The notes: generated by a model from the letters alone, not told the origin. DNA of 64,000 nt from Chlorops oryzae (GCA_020466095.1 CM035806.1:111311639-111375638), one strand, 5' to 3'. Positions 42,655 through 55,745 are shown, counted from the stretch's first letter. Numbers and translations: made by a program.

Positions 42655-45603
42655 GACTGGAATTGGTTAGGTTGGAAGCGTAGCGATGGCGGCTGGTATA
42701 AATTGTGATGATTCAAGGGTTTTTAAGGGATTTTTCCTTATTACTATTTTTACACCACGATGAAAATTAAAAGCTGAACACAAGTGATCAAACAAAAGAA
42801 CAATTCAACTAAAGATCTCGTAAATGTTTTCTTATATGAAATGCCTTTTTTTTTTCTCAAAAACATAGTAATAACGGAAATTCAAGCTACCGAATTTTGA
42901 AAATATGTATTATTATTAGAATTTTTTAATATTTATAAACACCATATTATCAATTTATTGCGGCAGATCGTTGAATATTAGATCCATTTTACGTAAAGTT
43001 TTTTTAAACATTATAAATACATATCTGTATAAGATACTAGGCACATAATTGAATTGATATACAAATCATTTCCCACGGGACAGAAGTGATTTTTTTTCTT
43101 TAATCTAAAAGTTTCTTTGCTTTTATTAAAGCTTCTTATATTTTTTGGACTTTAATGGTGTAGAACAATACAACTATCACCAAAATTTTTTAAAACTTTG
43201 GACACTACTAACACAAAAGATCTATCAAAATATACAAAATCGTTTTGGACATACACACGTACATGATTTTTAATTTTTAAAACTATATTTTTTTTTTAAA
43301 TATTGTCGGTAAAAAAAAAAACACCTTGAATGGCTTAATAAGTTCTAAATTGGCTAATGCGGACTGTCTGTAGAAAACGCGACTAGTCCAAGGGATGTCT
43401 TCGAAAAAGCACTTCAGTCACTGAATGTGTGATTAAATGACGTGGAGATGTGTTTTTGAAATTTCTACACTTGTTTTTACATGGATTATCCACAGAGCTT
43501 CTATACTCTCTTCTTTAGTAGATTTATTGCAGGGTTTGGATTTATATACAAACATATAATGAAAAACACAAAAATATTGATGTGCATGAAAGTGTCCTCA
43601 ATTTTAATTTATTTACTTATTTTCTATTGGAAGTAATGATGACCCTTCAATTTTCCTTAGAGAATTTGGTTTGAGAACTATACATCAGAAGTCATACATA
43701 AATATATTTTAGAAGCAATAAAAAATGCATTTAATTTAGATCGCTATAGCTCTATAAATTTTCCTTTCATGCAGTATTTTTTTAAATAAGCTTTGCTGTA
43801 CAAATTGACTTTGATGTTATATTAATTGCGTCGCTACTTAAGGCTAACATTAACAGTGTTCTGTTCCTAATTAAACTTGCTTGAACTTCATTTTAAATTC
43901 AATTAAGTCACAATATAAAATTGTAATAAATATTCCCAAGAAAAGCACATCAATTTTTTATAGCAGCCTGCCTTTTTAATTTGTTCTAGAACAAATATCA
44001 AGATTTTTTTTTGTTCTTCCATCAGAAGGACTCCAATATGTAATGCGTATATGATACGCATTTGACGTACCTATATCAAAAATTATAAAGTGCTCTTGAG
44101 TAACCTAACCCTTCCTTCAGAGAGACCAAGCTTTTTTCAATTATAATTGTTTCGCTTGGGAGGTTATTTGCCTTCATATACTTATAAACTTTGTTGCTTT
44201 TGATTTTGAATTTTTATTTCAATATTCATATCTTATCCTAAGTAATATAACTAGAACGACTACGCTTATGGATTTTTAGATGGCAATATTCCATAATAAT
44301 ATTTATATATGGATTTTTTTAAATAAACATATATGAACTAAATTATTATTAAAGAAAAAAAAAAACAAACAAACAAAAAACGAAACGAAACGAGCAAATT
44401 AAGTAGAACAAAAAATAGAAAAATCGAAAGGTTCAAATTTATTGCTTATATTAGAAGAAACCATACTTAATAACAAACAAACAAAATTAACAATGAACAA
44501 CCGAAGTTACTAATAGTTTGTGTACTAATCAAAGAAATGGCGATATATATTATTAATAAATAAATAAATAGAAAAAAAAACAGATATGAAATATTATAAA
44601 ATAAAGAATATTTTGCAGCTTGTTTCATTGCGCGACTTTTGGAATATTCTTGGTTGCTGGGTTTGTCGATTTATTTTTTATATCGGGATTATATAGTTCT
44701 GTAAATAAATACAATATTTTTTTATTTATTTTTTTTTTTAATATATGTGCCATGCATGTTTGAGTTTACTTTCAGTTTTTAGGTAAATTTGCGATTTATT
44801 TGCTTTTTTTTTGGCTAGTATTGTAATTTGTAATTTTGTATCTATAGCAGATATAATGTTAAAATAGTAGTTGTACGGTTATGTTCATTATAATAGCATT
44901 GTGTGTATGCTATTGGTAAGAGAAAAATTCAGTTGCCGGATATCGAACAAAGGAGACGGCATCTGGTTTAAGTGAATCTTTCCAATTTTTGATTTAGGAG
45001 GAATCCGCATTTTTGCTATTTTTTTATTGGCAGCTTCATTTAATGTTGTTCTTAATAGCACTAGTACTATCCTGACCATAACTATACAAATTGTTTATTC
45101 GTGATGTGTATATTTTCCAACGAATTTAAAAAAAATTATGTTGGAGACGGAATATTAGTTACTAAATAAATATTCCCCGGGAGCTTTTTCCCCAGAAATT
45201 TTTCTCCGCGGTAAAAGAAAATATTGTAAGCGTCAATAAAAGAAAAAATTTGATGACCTTTGCTTAAAAATGTTCAATATACTTGGTTCCTTTATATTTA
45301 CTTTTCCTTTGTGCTTAGAAAGGCATATTTTTGTTCAATTCCGCACGGAAAAACTCCCGGGGAATATTTAGAATTGCGCTGATAATATATTAGTAAAGAA
45401 TTATTTGAAAAATTTTGTCATTTTAATGACTTCATATTACAATAGTTATCTAAGGACATTGAGGAAATTATATAACATGCATGATTAACAATATCATTGT
45501 CATAGTCATATAAGAATTTCCATTATAAAATTTGTGTCCATTGTCATAGAAAAGAAACAAACAAAACGAGCCAGTTCCCCTTATAAAACTCTTTATTTTA
45601 TAG
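42655..45603. other. 3' UTR of the DTKL form / intron of the alternative form
   Basis: Very AT-rich, no coding exon seen. Several AATAAA matches occur (for example near 44600) and could be poly(A) signals for the form that stops at 42654. For the alternative form this region is intron, ending TTTTATAG at 45603. Confidence 0.6.
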
Positions 45604-45897
45604 ACCTTGAAATGCAAGGATCCGCAACATCGAACTCACCATACTCTCCCGGAATGCGTAATAGCCCCTCTGCCAATGCATTGACTCCACTATCTCCGCA
45701 ACTTCAAGTGCGAAGAGATTCGATACTAAAACACACAGGGAGCGTTAAAACAGAGAAACGAGTATCGATTCAAACGACAGCACCTAGTTCAAGTAATGTT
45801 AGCAGCGCCAAATTGACATCAAATGTGGAATACATTTCGGAAAAAATGACAAATAATTCTACTTTTGTCAATAACAGGAACAGTAGACCACCTCCAG
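45604..45897 (+). CDS. Kidins220: Kidins220/ARMS alternative exon
   Basis: After TTTTATAG the two bases AC complete a Gly/Asp codon carried from donor 42106 (G+AC, Asp), then LEMQGSATSNSPYSPGMRNS, LTPLSPQLQVRRDSILKHTG and VSIQTTAPSSSNVSS. Ser/Pro-rich, likely disordered, with several SP/TP sites. It ends RPPP plus one base before GTATTT (phase 1). The frame fit of both ends to exons 41998-42106 and 45973 is the main evidence. Confidence 0.78.
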
Positions 45898-45972
45898 GTA
45901 TTTGAGAGCATTTAAGAAAAATTATCGTACGTTTTAAGGTAATTTTTCTTGCTCTTATTTCATGTGTCTCAG

Positions 45973-46166
45973 GACCTCGTCCCGCCTCATTAGTGATTAC
46001 GAAAAATGACAACAAAGTAAAGCATCTGAAATTGGTGCGGTCATCGTCTGTGGACTATGACGACATCGAAGGTCAAATACAAGCCCGAACCGTGAACCGT
46101 GTTAACTTAATCGATCAACTTCAGGAAGATGAATCTGCACCATTGGTCTTTACAGTGCACAAATAA
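45973..46166 (+). CDS. Kidins220: Kidins220/ARMS alternative last exon
   Basis: After TGTCTCAG it completes a Gly codon, then PRPASLVITKNDNKVKHLKL, VRSSSVDYDDIEGQIQARTV, VNLIDQLQEDESAPLVFTVH and K, then TAA. This C-terminus lacks the PDZ-type ending. Total in-window length of this form is 1254 codons plus stop with no frame break, which supports the splice model. Confidence 0.78.
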
Positions 46167-47530
46167 TGTTACTGTTGATCGTGTATTTCGGAAGTGATTT
46201 GGAGAATGCAGACAATAGCCTAAAAATGACAATGATTAATAATAAAAATTATAATAATAAGAAAAGAAAAAAATACCAAAATGCAAGCTAGAGATAGAAA
46301 AAATTTACCTGCGTTTATGAGTAAAAGTATTAGTCTTAGTGACAAGTTACGTTGTTCGGTTGTGTTCAGTATAGGCACAAGTTTTCGACGAATTTTAATT
46401 GTAGCCGCTTTCTTTTAGCGAAAGCTATTATTTTCCCACAAACGAGCAAATCAAAAAGTTTGAACAAATATATCGCACACTAATCACTAAATCGGCACAA
46501 CAAAAATTTTAAAATTTTTCGGGCAAACAGCCAATAACTCTCGACGCCTGTAAAAATAATTTCTTTTCTAAATTTATATAATTTTTAAATAACTGTGTGT
46601 GCGATATACAAATACAAATTAGTCGAATGTTCAAAAAATTTAAAGCAGTTGACTTGACTGTTACTTTAAAGTCCGGAGGAGTCCATTTTCTGATTGTTAA
46701 AAACAGGACTTAATTAATTACGTTAACTTAAAATGGATATTTTATCTTGAAAATAAATTGCTTTAAATTGTCTGTATATTTAGATTAAATCGTGTTGGAA
46801 GTTTAAATCGATCGATCGACATATTCTTGAATCCTTTGTTGCCTCCTAATGTTTATTGATTCGTTGAAACTATTTGTTTATGCACAATTGTGCTTTCTCA
46901 AATATACGTTTTAAAACCTAGGTATATATCTTTTATTACTCAATATAATCGCGCCTATAATAGTAGTCGCCGTCGACGACAAAAAAATTAAAAAACGACA
47001 GATTCGTATTACAGTAGTCGCCGTCGACGCATTTTTTTTGCCGTCGTCGTCAATAAATGCCTATTACCCTAGTCGCCGCGAGAGTCGCTTCTTCTCGTTT
47101 TATGTCGCTAGTTATTTTGATGACGACTTGCCGGCGAGCAGTGCAATAAAGGTAGCAAATCAAAAACAATTTCATTCAATAGCACTAGTTTACGAAAATC
47201 CAATAAATTTACGACCTTCGGCTTTTGATGATTGTTTCTTTAGTAAAATTTTCTGCTAAATACGAATATGTAGTCATATATATATGATTATTAATATGTA
47301 GTTTTGAGTTTTGAAAAAAAGGTTGGTTGGTAATTTCCAATTATCTTCGGACATAGTTAACCGATTTGAAGTTCTTAGCTATAAAATTAAGGATAATGAA
47401 ATTCCCTATCAACGATGCCCATAACACCTTTTGATCCAACCATTGGCTTAGAAGCTATTATTGAACTTTTCCAGAAATTTGTTTCAATTTTTCCAAAATT
47501 TCATTAAAAAATTCATTTTTAGGGCCGGTC
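46167..47530. other. Probable 3' UTR and intergenic sequence
   Basis: After the alternative stop; AT-rich with AATAA-type signals. It contains the small repeat 46474-46604 and, at 46960-47100, several AGTCGCCGTCGACG words around poly-A/T tracts that look like debris of another short element. No further gene supported. Confidence 0.5.
46474..46604. mobile_element. Short TA-flanked MITE
   Basis: The end CGCACACTAATCACTAAATC matches the ends of 59576-59826, and the right end is GTGTGTGCGA; TA on both sides. Internally deleted relative to the other copy. Confidence 0.65.
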
Positions 47531-48491
47531 TTTTAAAGCCTGGTTAATAGTAACCTTTGGTTATTTCCAGTGTTAACCACAGATTGGGTATTTTGAGCTC
47601 TGGTTAGGTTAAAAAAGGTTGGTTTGGTTAACTAACCAAGGAAATTACTAACCGGCCGAATTTCGTCGGTTAAGGGCATTTAACCAGGGGTTTAAGTAAA
47701 TTTTGTCTTTTGATTCAAAAGTTTTGAGTTTTGACATTCGGTTAGAACATATAAGTTTTCACAATTTTCGCGAAATACATTATTCAGCGAGATGGAGTAA
47801 GTTTGTATTTCAATAAAAATAATTGTTATGAAATAATTATTCACTCACTAAATTAGTTCACGTGGAAATTGTGTGTGGGATTTGTGGAATACCGTGGAGA
47901 GTGACAGTGGCGTAGCGTGTGTTATTGCCGCCCGGGGCCGCCTCATATTTCGCCGCCCCCTATTTTTTTATTAGTGCAAATTATATGACTGTAAACCTAA
48001 TTTAAGATTATATTAAAACAAGTAAGGGTGTTATAGTCAGGCGAGCCTGACAATAAAATACCCGACACAGACACACATCTTCCAATAATTTTTAATATCA
48101 AGAAGTGTTTAAGGGCATAAGGGGCCCCATATACCGACTTTTGTTAAATTTCTTTATGAAAACTGCCCCTTTGCCACGCCCACTTATCTAAATTTTTGGA
48201 ATTATAATCGGAGGCTTAGATATACGCTCTAATCCTAAAGCAAGGATTAGACGTAGCAAATATTTGATTGAAATTGAAGAAAATATTTGCTTTCCCGTGT
48301 AATAATGAAATATTTTCCGAAAAAATTTGGAGAAAAATATTTTCTGTTGGGTTTTCTAGCAAAACAATTAGTAAATATTTGCTTCGTGTAATGAATGTAT
48401 ATCAGAGACCTGCAACGAATGTTTCATTTCAAATTTAAAAACGAAATTTTATTGCTACAGTCATGTTTCCATTCGACACTACCCAGCAGCG

Positions 48492-49468
48492 AAGGTAATG
48501 CATCCTTCATTAATGCTCCATCGATGCTGAGGTAAGGCATACCCATTACCGGATCGATGACCCACTGTATAAAACCTGCATTACATTTAACATTGTGTGT
48601 CCTAGGCGGTAAGCGATTATGACTCCCTTATCCAATACCGTGGAGGTATACGGTAATGGACGATTTTATTATGAATTCTAGGTTACCCGTAAAAGCAACG
48701 CTGCATTACCAAAAAACGTTTTCTCATGCATTGTCTTATGCTCATTAGCGGTCAACTCAGCAGCGACGCCAACGACGAAAAAAAAAATTTTTTTTTGTTT
48801 TTTTACATTTTTTATTTATTTATTTTCTTAATCTTATTTTTATTTTTATTAATTATTATATTTTATTTATTTATTGTCCTTTTTTCAATGTTTTTGTTTC
48901 TCTCTTTACTTCTAAGTTTTTTTGCTTCGGCCGAGCCTCGAACCTAGGACTTCCAGCGCGGTGGGCAAGCGCTTTAAGCAGTACGCTAAACAAACAAATT
49001 TAGTTTGCTTGTCCAAATGCTCACTTGAGCTTATGGTTGTTCGGGCTTTGGAAAATTTGTCTAAGGAAATTTTCACTCCAAGAATTTTTTGATTTGAAAA
49101 TTAAACATAAAAAAAACAAAAAAACAATAATAATAAAATAATTATTTTTATTTTTTTTAAATTAAAAACATAAATACTTAAAAGTTTTTAAAGAAAAAAA
49201 TTTTTTTTTCTTCAAATTTGTAATTGATGTCATTTAGCTCTTAAAGAGCGAAAAGGTAATGCAGGCCCATTACCTAGCACTCATTACTGCATCAATGAAG
49301 CTGGTAGTTGATGTCAAATTCGCTGCTGGCATAAATGAGGTATTCGATTATTTGCATCGATTACATGTAGATCAAAAAGAGCGAAACGGTAATGCGAACA
49401 CATTACCCGAGCATCTATTACTGTATCAATGAAGTTGGTAATCTATGCCGAATTCGCTGCTGGGTAGT
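48492..49468. mobile_element. CCCAGCAGCGAA-ended element
   Basis: Starts CCCAGCAGCGAAGG (about 48492) and ends TTCGCTGCTGGG. GGTAATGC and CATTACC words recur throughout both arms, and a second internal TTCGCTGCTGG lies near 49318. It contains the tRNA-like segment 48928-48990. Shares the CCCAGC terminus with 60841-62461. Confidence 0.7.
48928..48990 (-). other. tRNA-like segment inside the CCCAGC-ended element
   Basis: Minus strand: TTTAGCGTACTGCTTAAAGC (A-box region), then CTAGGTTCGAGGCTCGGCC (B-box region). No paired acceptor stem, so a promoter-like relic rather than a tRNA. Confidence 0.45.
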
Positions 49469-49646
49469 TTCATTGAATACTGTCGTATAGTGATTTTTTT
49501 TAAATGAATAGTGTGATCTTATATACACTGCATTAGTTTGTCATCGAATGTCAATATTGCTATGTTCAAATGGTGAATGATTTTGAATCATTCGTTGCCC
49601 TTTTCATTTGAAAAAATTATTTCAAACAGAAAATTTAATTATTAAT

Positions 49647-49904
49647 ATGGATATAGCTGAAAAACTGAAGAGCGGAGAATATTCATTAGAAAAAAAAAGG
49701 AGGAGTTCCAGCAAAATATGGAAGATTTTTGCACTCATTGCAAAAGAAGATGGAACAGTTATCGACGGAATAGTGCACTGCCGATCGTGCAAGAAAATTT
49801 TCAAATACAACGGAAAGCAAACCTCAAATTTTGTTCCGCATAAATGCTATTTAGAGTACACGGCTTCAGTAGAGATTACATTGCCAATATTGAGCAATGT
49901 GTAA
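49647..49904 (+). pseudogene. hAT transposase N-terminal remnant (BED zinc finger-like)
   Basis: 85 codons from ATG 49647. The stretch SSSKIWKIFALIAKEDG, then HCRSCKKIFKYNGKQTSNF and VPHKC, has the BED pattern: an aromatic-rich lead, Cys-x2-Cys, and a closing His/Cys. The closing pair is tighter than usual. It stops shortly after, so only the DNA-binding start of a hAT transposase is left. Confidence 0.65.
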
Positions 49905-51824
49905 TATTGTTTTCATGGATTCATGGTTAATACTATTAGTTATATTTTCTTACAGAAAGCGTTTAAATTGTTTCACATAGTAGGCGTTGTATTTTTGAAG
50001 CATTCGTGAATACGTATTGTATGGTGAATACATTCAATCAATCACTGCTTTTTTTTCTATTTCACACGACACTACACTATATTCAATGAATAGTGCATTA
50101 GCAGTATTCACAAATATATATTGCCTACTGCTTGCTATGTTTTCAATTTTTGAGAATGTTTCATATAGGCAAATGAATGCACTCATGCAGGTCTCTGATG
50201 TATATTATATTTGCTTCACCCCCAAGCAAATATTTTCTTCTGTTTTTTATTTGACGACACAAAAAATCGGTGTTCGCAAACAAGGCAAATATTTCTCTGA
50301 TTTTTTCGAAAATTCACTGCCGAAAGTTAAATTTCTAAAAATTCAAGTCATTTGAAGAGACGTTTTTATAGTAATTTTTTTAGTTAATTTGAGGCAATGG
50401 CGAGCGAAAATTTGTTCCAAGTTTTAGAGGAGAAGTAACATACCAAAGGAGTCGCGATTTAACCATGACCACCATCCGCGGAATTCGCGAAAATTTGATT
50501 TTCACTATTTTGAATTGAGTATTTCGCAGCTAAACAAAATGTCCTCCAAGGGTTAAAATTTGATCAAGACCACCATCCGCGAAATTCGCAAAAATTTGAT
50601 ATTCACTAGTTTGAATTGAGTATTTCGCAGCTAGACAAAATGTCCTCTAACGGTTAAAACTTGACCATGCCCACCATCCGCGAAAATGTTGTGCTTCATA
50701 ATAATCTCGAATTTTAGAAGCTAAATCGAAGTACAGATAAGGTATAAATAGATATCCACGCTAAAACAACGAAAACGGCAGGAATTTTTGTTAAGGTAAT
50801 GTTTTAACATATTTTAGGCTGAGGAAAAGGTATGTGTGCAATCGGCTTAGCCGATGTAAACTTCTTTACACCAACAACAATTCGTCTTCTTCAGATTCAT
50901 TCATTTTTGCAGTTGATGAATTAAAATATTCGAGCAAATGAATTTCAAATTCAAATGACAGATACGGAAATGAAAATATAAGTAAAAATTATTTGCCACA
51001 GAATCTGTTTTCTAAAAATTATTTCATTCGTGTAATAGTATAGCAAATGTATTTGCTACAACACGAGAAAATATTATTTGCTATAGGTCTGACAAATAAT
51101 TTTTTAAGCAAATATTTGCTATAGTGTATACCATGGAAAACATATTTTCTCCAAATAAAAATTTCGGAAAATAATTTTTTTGAAAATAGAGACAATATTT
51201 GCTACGTCTAATGCTTGCTTAAGTTTTATTGAAATATTTCGAAAAAGTCAGATTTCGGGGCATTTTTGAGATTTTTGTGACAGACCCTAATACTGGAGGT
51301 ACCCTTAATAATGGACCTTTCAAAGAAATTTCTGGAGAGGGTGTTTTGGCTACAAAGGAAGCACAAGTGCCAATTTTCGTTGAAGTCCCATTTGAATTTG
51401 GGGTGTAGGGGACAATTTTCGAAAAACGCCCTTCTGCCACGCCCACTTTTCCAATTTTTTTAAATCACAGTACTTGCCTTTAAACATGTTCAAATACCAA
51501 ATTTCAACAAAATATCTGGAAAAACTCCGATTTTAAAGCAGTTTTTGTGATTTTCGTAACAGTCCCTAGTACTGGAGGTACCCCTAAAAATGGTCCGATC
51601 GGGTCCATTCTCGAACTTGTTCTTACTCATGTCACCGTGAGCACGCATACCAAATTTTGTTAAGATAGCTCAACTCCTTCGATAAGAAAACTGTATACTA
51701 ACAGACAGACGGACGGACTTGGCTAAATCGAATCTCCTGGTTACACACAACCACACAAACGCAATATACCCTCGACACAGAGTGTGTCGGGTATAAAAAT
51801 AAAATATGTTGCGTGAAATGTTAA

Positions 51825-52358
51825 GCCTGAATTCCAATTGCGCAGGAACTGCGTAACGTGAATTCCTGCAAACATTCAACACATGAAAACATATGGAACT
51901 AGTTCGAATCAATTTCCTGCACGCTCACGCACACGCAGGAGTTCGAAACATTGAATATTTCCTGCGCGTGAGCAACATGACAGCTGAGTATAACAGTTGA
52001 AGAAAGGAATATAACAATGTTGTAGAAACTATTGAGTACTTTTTTATGGTACTTGGTACTACGGACGTATCCTTTTCTTCCTTAATCAATTAATATGCAT
52101 TAAATTATGTTTTCTTTTAAGCATCGGTCTCTATATTTATAATATCTATAACTTATTTGCTAAGTAAAAGCGAATATTACATTTTGTTCATAGAAAATAA
52201 GACGAGTACAAGAGTAGCTAAAAATGTACTGAGTCAAGTTCACACTCAAAACCGCAGCAATGACCTGCCCATGCACACGCATTATTGGAAATTGAATTTT
52301 TCCTGCACCTCCTGCAGCAGGAAATTTCCTGCAGCTCCTGCGCTATTGGAATTCAGGC
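51825..52358. mobile_element. TTAA-flanked MITE, 534 bp
   Basis: Ends GCCTGAATTCCAATTGCGCA and a near-inverse GCGCTATTGGAATTCAGGC, bounded by TTAA at 51821-51824 and 52359-52362. CCTGC words recur throughout the interior. piggyBac-like target; no gene. Confidence 0.78.
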
Positions 52359-52597
52359 TTAATGCACTTTTTAAGCCCCGCACTCCTTCCTCTTGTTTTA
52401 TTTATTTTTTTTCAATAAAAAGGCCACGATTTTTCAATTATTAAAAATGTACTTTTCCGAAGAAAGAAGGAGCAAAAGAAATGAACTGCACACGTGAAGC
52501 GGTCTCTCTAATGCCCTCAACTATTGCATTTAACTGAATTTAGCTGTAGCGAATTTAGCATTTATCGCTGCATTTAACCTGAGTTCAGCCTCTTCAA

Positions 52598-55500
52598 ATG
52601 CAGCTTCTTCATATTGCAACTTTCATTTTGGCAATCTCTTATGAATTGTGGAAAATGGTAAAGGATTTTAAGGTGGAGCCCAAGAACTGGTCAGATCATA
52701 TGCCAATATGCACAGAAATGAATATTCAGGTCAGGCAAGAGTCAAGAAATATGTGTCTCTTACCTAAGTTTAAGTGGAAAGAGGGAAATGAGGAGGAATA
52801 TAGACGGAAAATTAGCGAGAACTTAAACGACGTCAAACGAAGGGGAATTAACGTAGGGTATGAAGATATGCAGGAAATTATTAAGAGTTCAATACGGCCT
52901 CAAGAACCTAGTACAAGTTGCTTTGAAGGAAAAGAAAAGTGGTTCGACACTGAGTGCTTTTGGGCACGAAAAAGGGTGATGAAAAGACTCAATATATATC
53001 GTAAATCCTCAGAACTCAGAGATAGAGAGAGATATTTGGAATTGAACAGAAAGTACCAAGCCATATGCGATAAGAAGTCAAAGGAGTACTGGAAACAGAT
53101 TGAAGTTAATTTAGATAAAGTTAAGGATAGTAAGGACTGGTGGAAACTGGTAAGAAAACTCCAAAATACAAAACATCAAGTAGGCTACGAAATTGATGTT
53201 GGCGCTTTTGAAAGTTACTTCAACCAACTGTTGAACCCCAAGCAAAACTCTGCTGATGTACAATATGCTAAGATGTGGTACGAGGATGATCACTTAGATG
53301 CCCTTATATCCGTAAGCGAAATAAGAAAAATGCTTGCTGGGGTAAAACAAAACAAAGCGCCAGGAGAGGATCGTATACCGTATGAGTTTTTCATCAATGC
53401 ACCGGAAGACTTTTTACACACTTTAGCGGATATTTATACGAAAAGCTATAACGAAGGCATCGGGCCGCAGTGTTTTAGAACCAGTGTAATTTTCCCAATT
53501 CATAAAAAGGGGGATGTAAATGAACCCTCAAATTATCGCGGAATATCTTTTATGAACACAATAGCTAAAATACTAATGGGAATACTGAAAAACAGACTAG
53601 TAGATTGGGTAGATGAATACCAAGCGGGGTTTAGAAAGAAATACTCAACGGTCTATAATATTTATAATCTAACAGCGATTGTGAAGTTGAAGCTAAACGA
53701 AGGGAAGAAAGTATACGCGTTCTTTGTAGACTTCAGTGCTGCTTTTGATAAAGTGCCACGAAGTTTGTTGATACACAAATTAAATTTAATGGGAGTATCG
53801 ACAAAAATGGTAAATTTTATAGAAGATTTTTATGGGAAAACGAAAGCAGCAGTATGGGCAGGAACAGAGATGTCGAACTATTTCGAAACGCGTATAGGAA
53901 AACGTCAGGGATGCTTGATATCGCCTCTGCTTTTCACATTATATATAAATGACCTGCACGATTGATTAGGAGAGGGACTCGATGTGGCAGGAAGAAATGT
54001 GCGACTGCTCATGTATGCAGATGACATTGTCATACTGGCTGATAAGGTAGAGTGTTTGCAAAAAATGATCAACAAGCTAGAGGAGTACTGCAACATGTGG
54101 AATATGGAATTAAATCTCTCAAAATCAATGATTATGGTCTTTAGAAAAGGTGGGCGTTTGGCAAAAAGTTAAGTATGGACCTATAAGGGTTTACCAGTTA
54201 AAATAACTGCGGAATATACGTACCTAGGGGTGGTTATGACACCAGGCCTGTCCTTTAAAAAACATATCGAGAAGCGGAATACAGCAGCTAAGCAATGTCT
54301 TAATAGTACCTGGAATAAGTTCTTGGGTAAAAACGACGTTACAGTAAACGCCAAATGGAAATTGTTTAAGGCTGTAGGTAGAGCAATCCAAACGTATGGA
54401 GCGCAAGTGTGGGGTTATGGACTGTTTGAGGAGGTGGATGCACTACAGAATTATTTAAAAAAAAAAATATTTAGACTGCCTAAAATAACGCCAAATTATG
54501 CAATGGCACTGGAAACAAATGTGGAATACAACCACCTATCGACTTTAGAACTACATCTTGGATATGTTCAAAAGACACTGTTCCAGTATGATAGTGAGCG
54601 GTTACCACATTTTTTATCTTTACAAGTACTTCATAGCAACTTGTTTTGGGCACGATCTTTAAACGAAGCGGTCTCGACTCTAGGTATGGTATGGTCATTA
54701 GTAGGAAGTAACCAACAAGAATGGTCCCAAAAAAGTATTGGGCTGATAGACAGTCTAAGAACAAAAAAGCAAAATGAGCATATAGAGAGGAAGACAAGCA
54801 GCGAAAGACGTATATATAGAAAGTTAGACATAAATTTAGAAAATAACTACTTTCTTCTTAGCAACAGGAAAATATCGTGGATTATGAAAGCGAGATGCGA
54901 CCTTATTCAGCTAAATGGAAATAAGCTAAATCAGCAAGAGACGGGTATCTGCGCATTATGCAACATGGGAGAGGTCGAGGACATAAGGCATTTCCTAGGT
55001 AGATGTCCTATTAGGGCGTTTCAGACGTGAAAAAAAGTGTTGAAATTCGAAAACGGCGGGGTCTAAAAAGAAAGTTTAGGCAAAAAGAAAAATTTGGGCA
55101 CGATTTTCAATATTTTTCATTGAGGTTTAGAGGTAGCTAAAATGGGTTTAAGTTGAAATGTAACATTTTTGGTATATAGCCTAAATGCAAGTCTGTTACA
55201 TAAACAAATTTATATGCAAATAAATGTTTTCGAATCGCTTAAACATATTATGAATCAATTGATCGGTAAAACATCGAACTGTTCCTGTAAAAACCATTAA
55301 TTGAAATCAAGTTTTGTGTTTTCTGCCCCTAAAAGTATACAGAAAAAGTTGAAAATCTGTCAAATTGAAAATTCTAAATTTACAAAAACTAAATTTAAAA
55401 AATTTAGCTCTCTTTAAGGCGTTATTTGACGAAAATTCAAGTCCTCTGAGCGACCTCTAAACCTCAATTTAAGAAATTTTAAATGATGCCCAAATTTTTC

Positions 55501-55745
55501 GATTTACATTATCTTTCGTTTGAGACCCCGCCGTATTCGAAATTGAAGACATTTTTTTCACGTCTGAAACGCCCTAATGTCCTATCCTGCAAGAATATAG
55601 AAGAGCATTTTTAAAGCGAACGGAGTTGAATGAGGAGGACATATTAAACATTTTGAATGGTGCAAATGAGAGTTGGGAGAATTTAATGAGTTTTCTACAA
55701 AGCGCGACTTCTTACAGAAAGAAAATACTCTTAGAATTGCTCTAG
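52598..55745 (+). pseudogene. LINE reverse transcriptase ORF2 remnant, two stops and an insertion
   Basis: One reading frame runs through. Residues KWFDTECFWARKRVMKRL and NKAPGEDRIPYEFF lead into RT: SVIFPIHKKGD, NYRGIS, AFFVDFSAAFDKVPR, GKRQGCLISPLLFTLYINDL, then the active-site YADDIVILA (about 54011-54040). In-frame stops are TGA 53963-53965 (after LHD) and TAA 54170-54172. The maturation region continues (YTYLGVVMTPGLSFKKHIE) to ICALCNMGEVEDIRHFLGRC, a C-x2-C-x9-H-x4-C finger. It is cut by the insertion 55012-55576. It resumes at 55586 in continuation and ends KKILLELL then TAG at about 55743-55745. Confidence 0.9.
55012..55576. mobile_element. 565-bp MITE inserted in the LINE
   Basis: Ends TAGGGCGTTTCAGACGTGAA and inverse, with a duplicated target ATGTCCTAT (9 bp, 55003-55011 and 55577-55585). 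Joining the flanks restores the LINE frame. hAT-like start but a 9-bp repeat, so either hAT or Mutator-like. Confidence 0.85.

Larger units (their letters stand above)
48403..50197 (+). mobile_element. Non-autonomous hAT with BED-finger remnant
   Basis: Ends CAGAGACCTGCA and inverse TGCAGGTCTCTG, with the 8-bp duplication ATGTATAT at 48395-48402 and 50198-50205. It keeps a short BED-zinc-finger-like frame (49647-49904) but no catalytic domain. A CCCAGC-ended element is nested at 48492-49468. Confidence 0.9.
48239..51219 (-). mobile_element. Family C element (PIF/Harbinger-like), copy 2
   Basis: Ends AGCAAGGATTAGACGTAGC and inverse, with TAA at 48236-48238 and 51220-51222. Part 50390-51219 matches copy 1 (26242-26980). 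It carries a hAT (48403-50197). A (T/C)CGCGAAAATTTGATTTTCAC unit is tandemly repeated near 50480-50680. Confidence 0.78.
48016..51800 (-). repeat. Dispersed repeat family B, split by family C copy 2
   Basis: 48016-48238 and 51220-51800 are halves of one minus-strand family B copy ending CGACACAGAGTGTGTCGGGT. They are separated by a family C element flanked by TAA. Confidence 0.8.

Noticed and set aside
47038..47259. 73-aa frame near the GTCGCCGTCGACG repeats
   Set aside because: Overlaps short repeats, lacks splice or family support.
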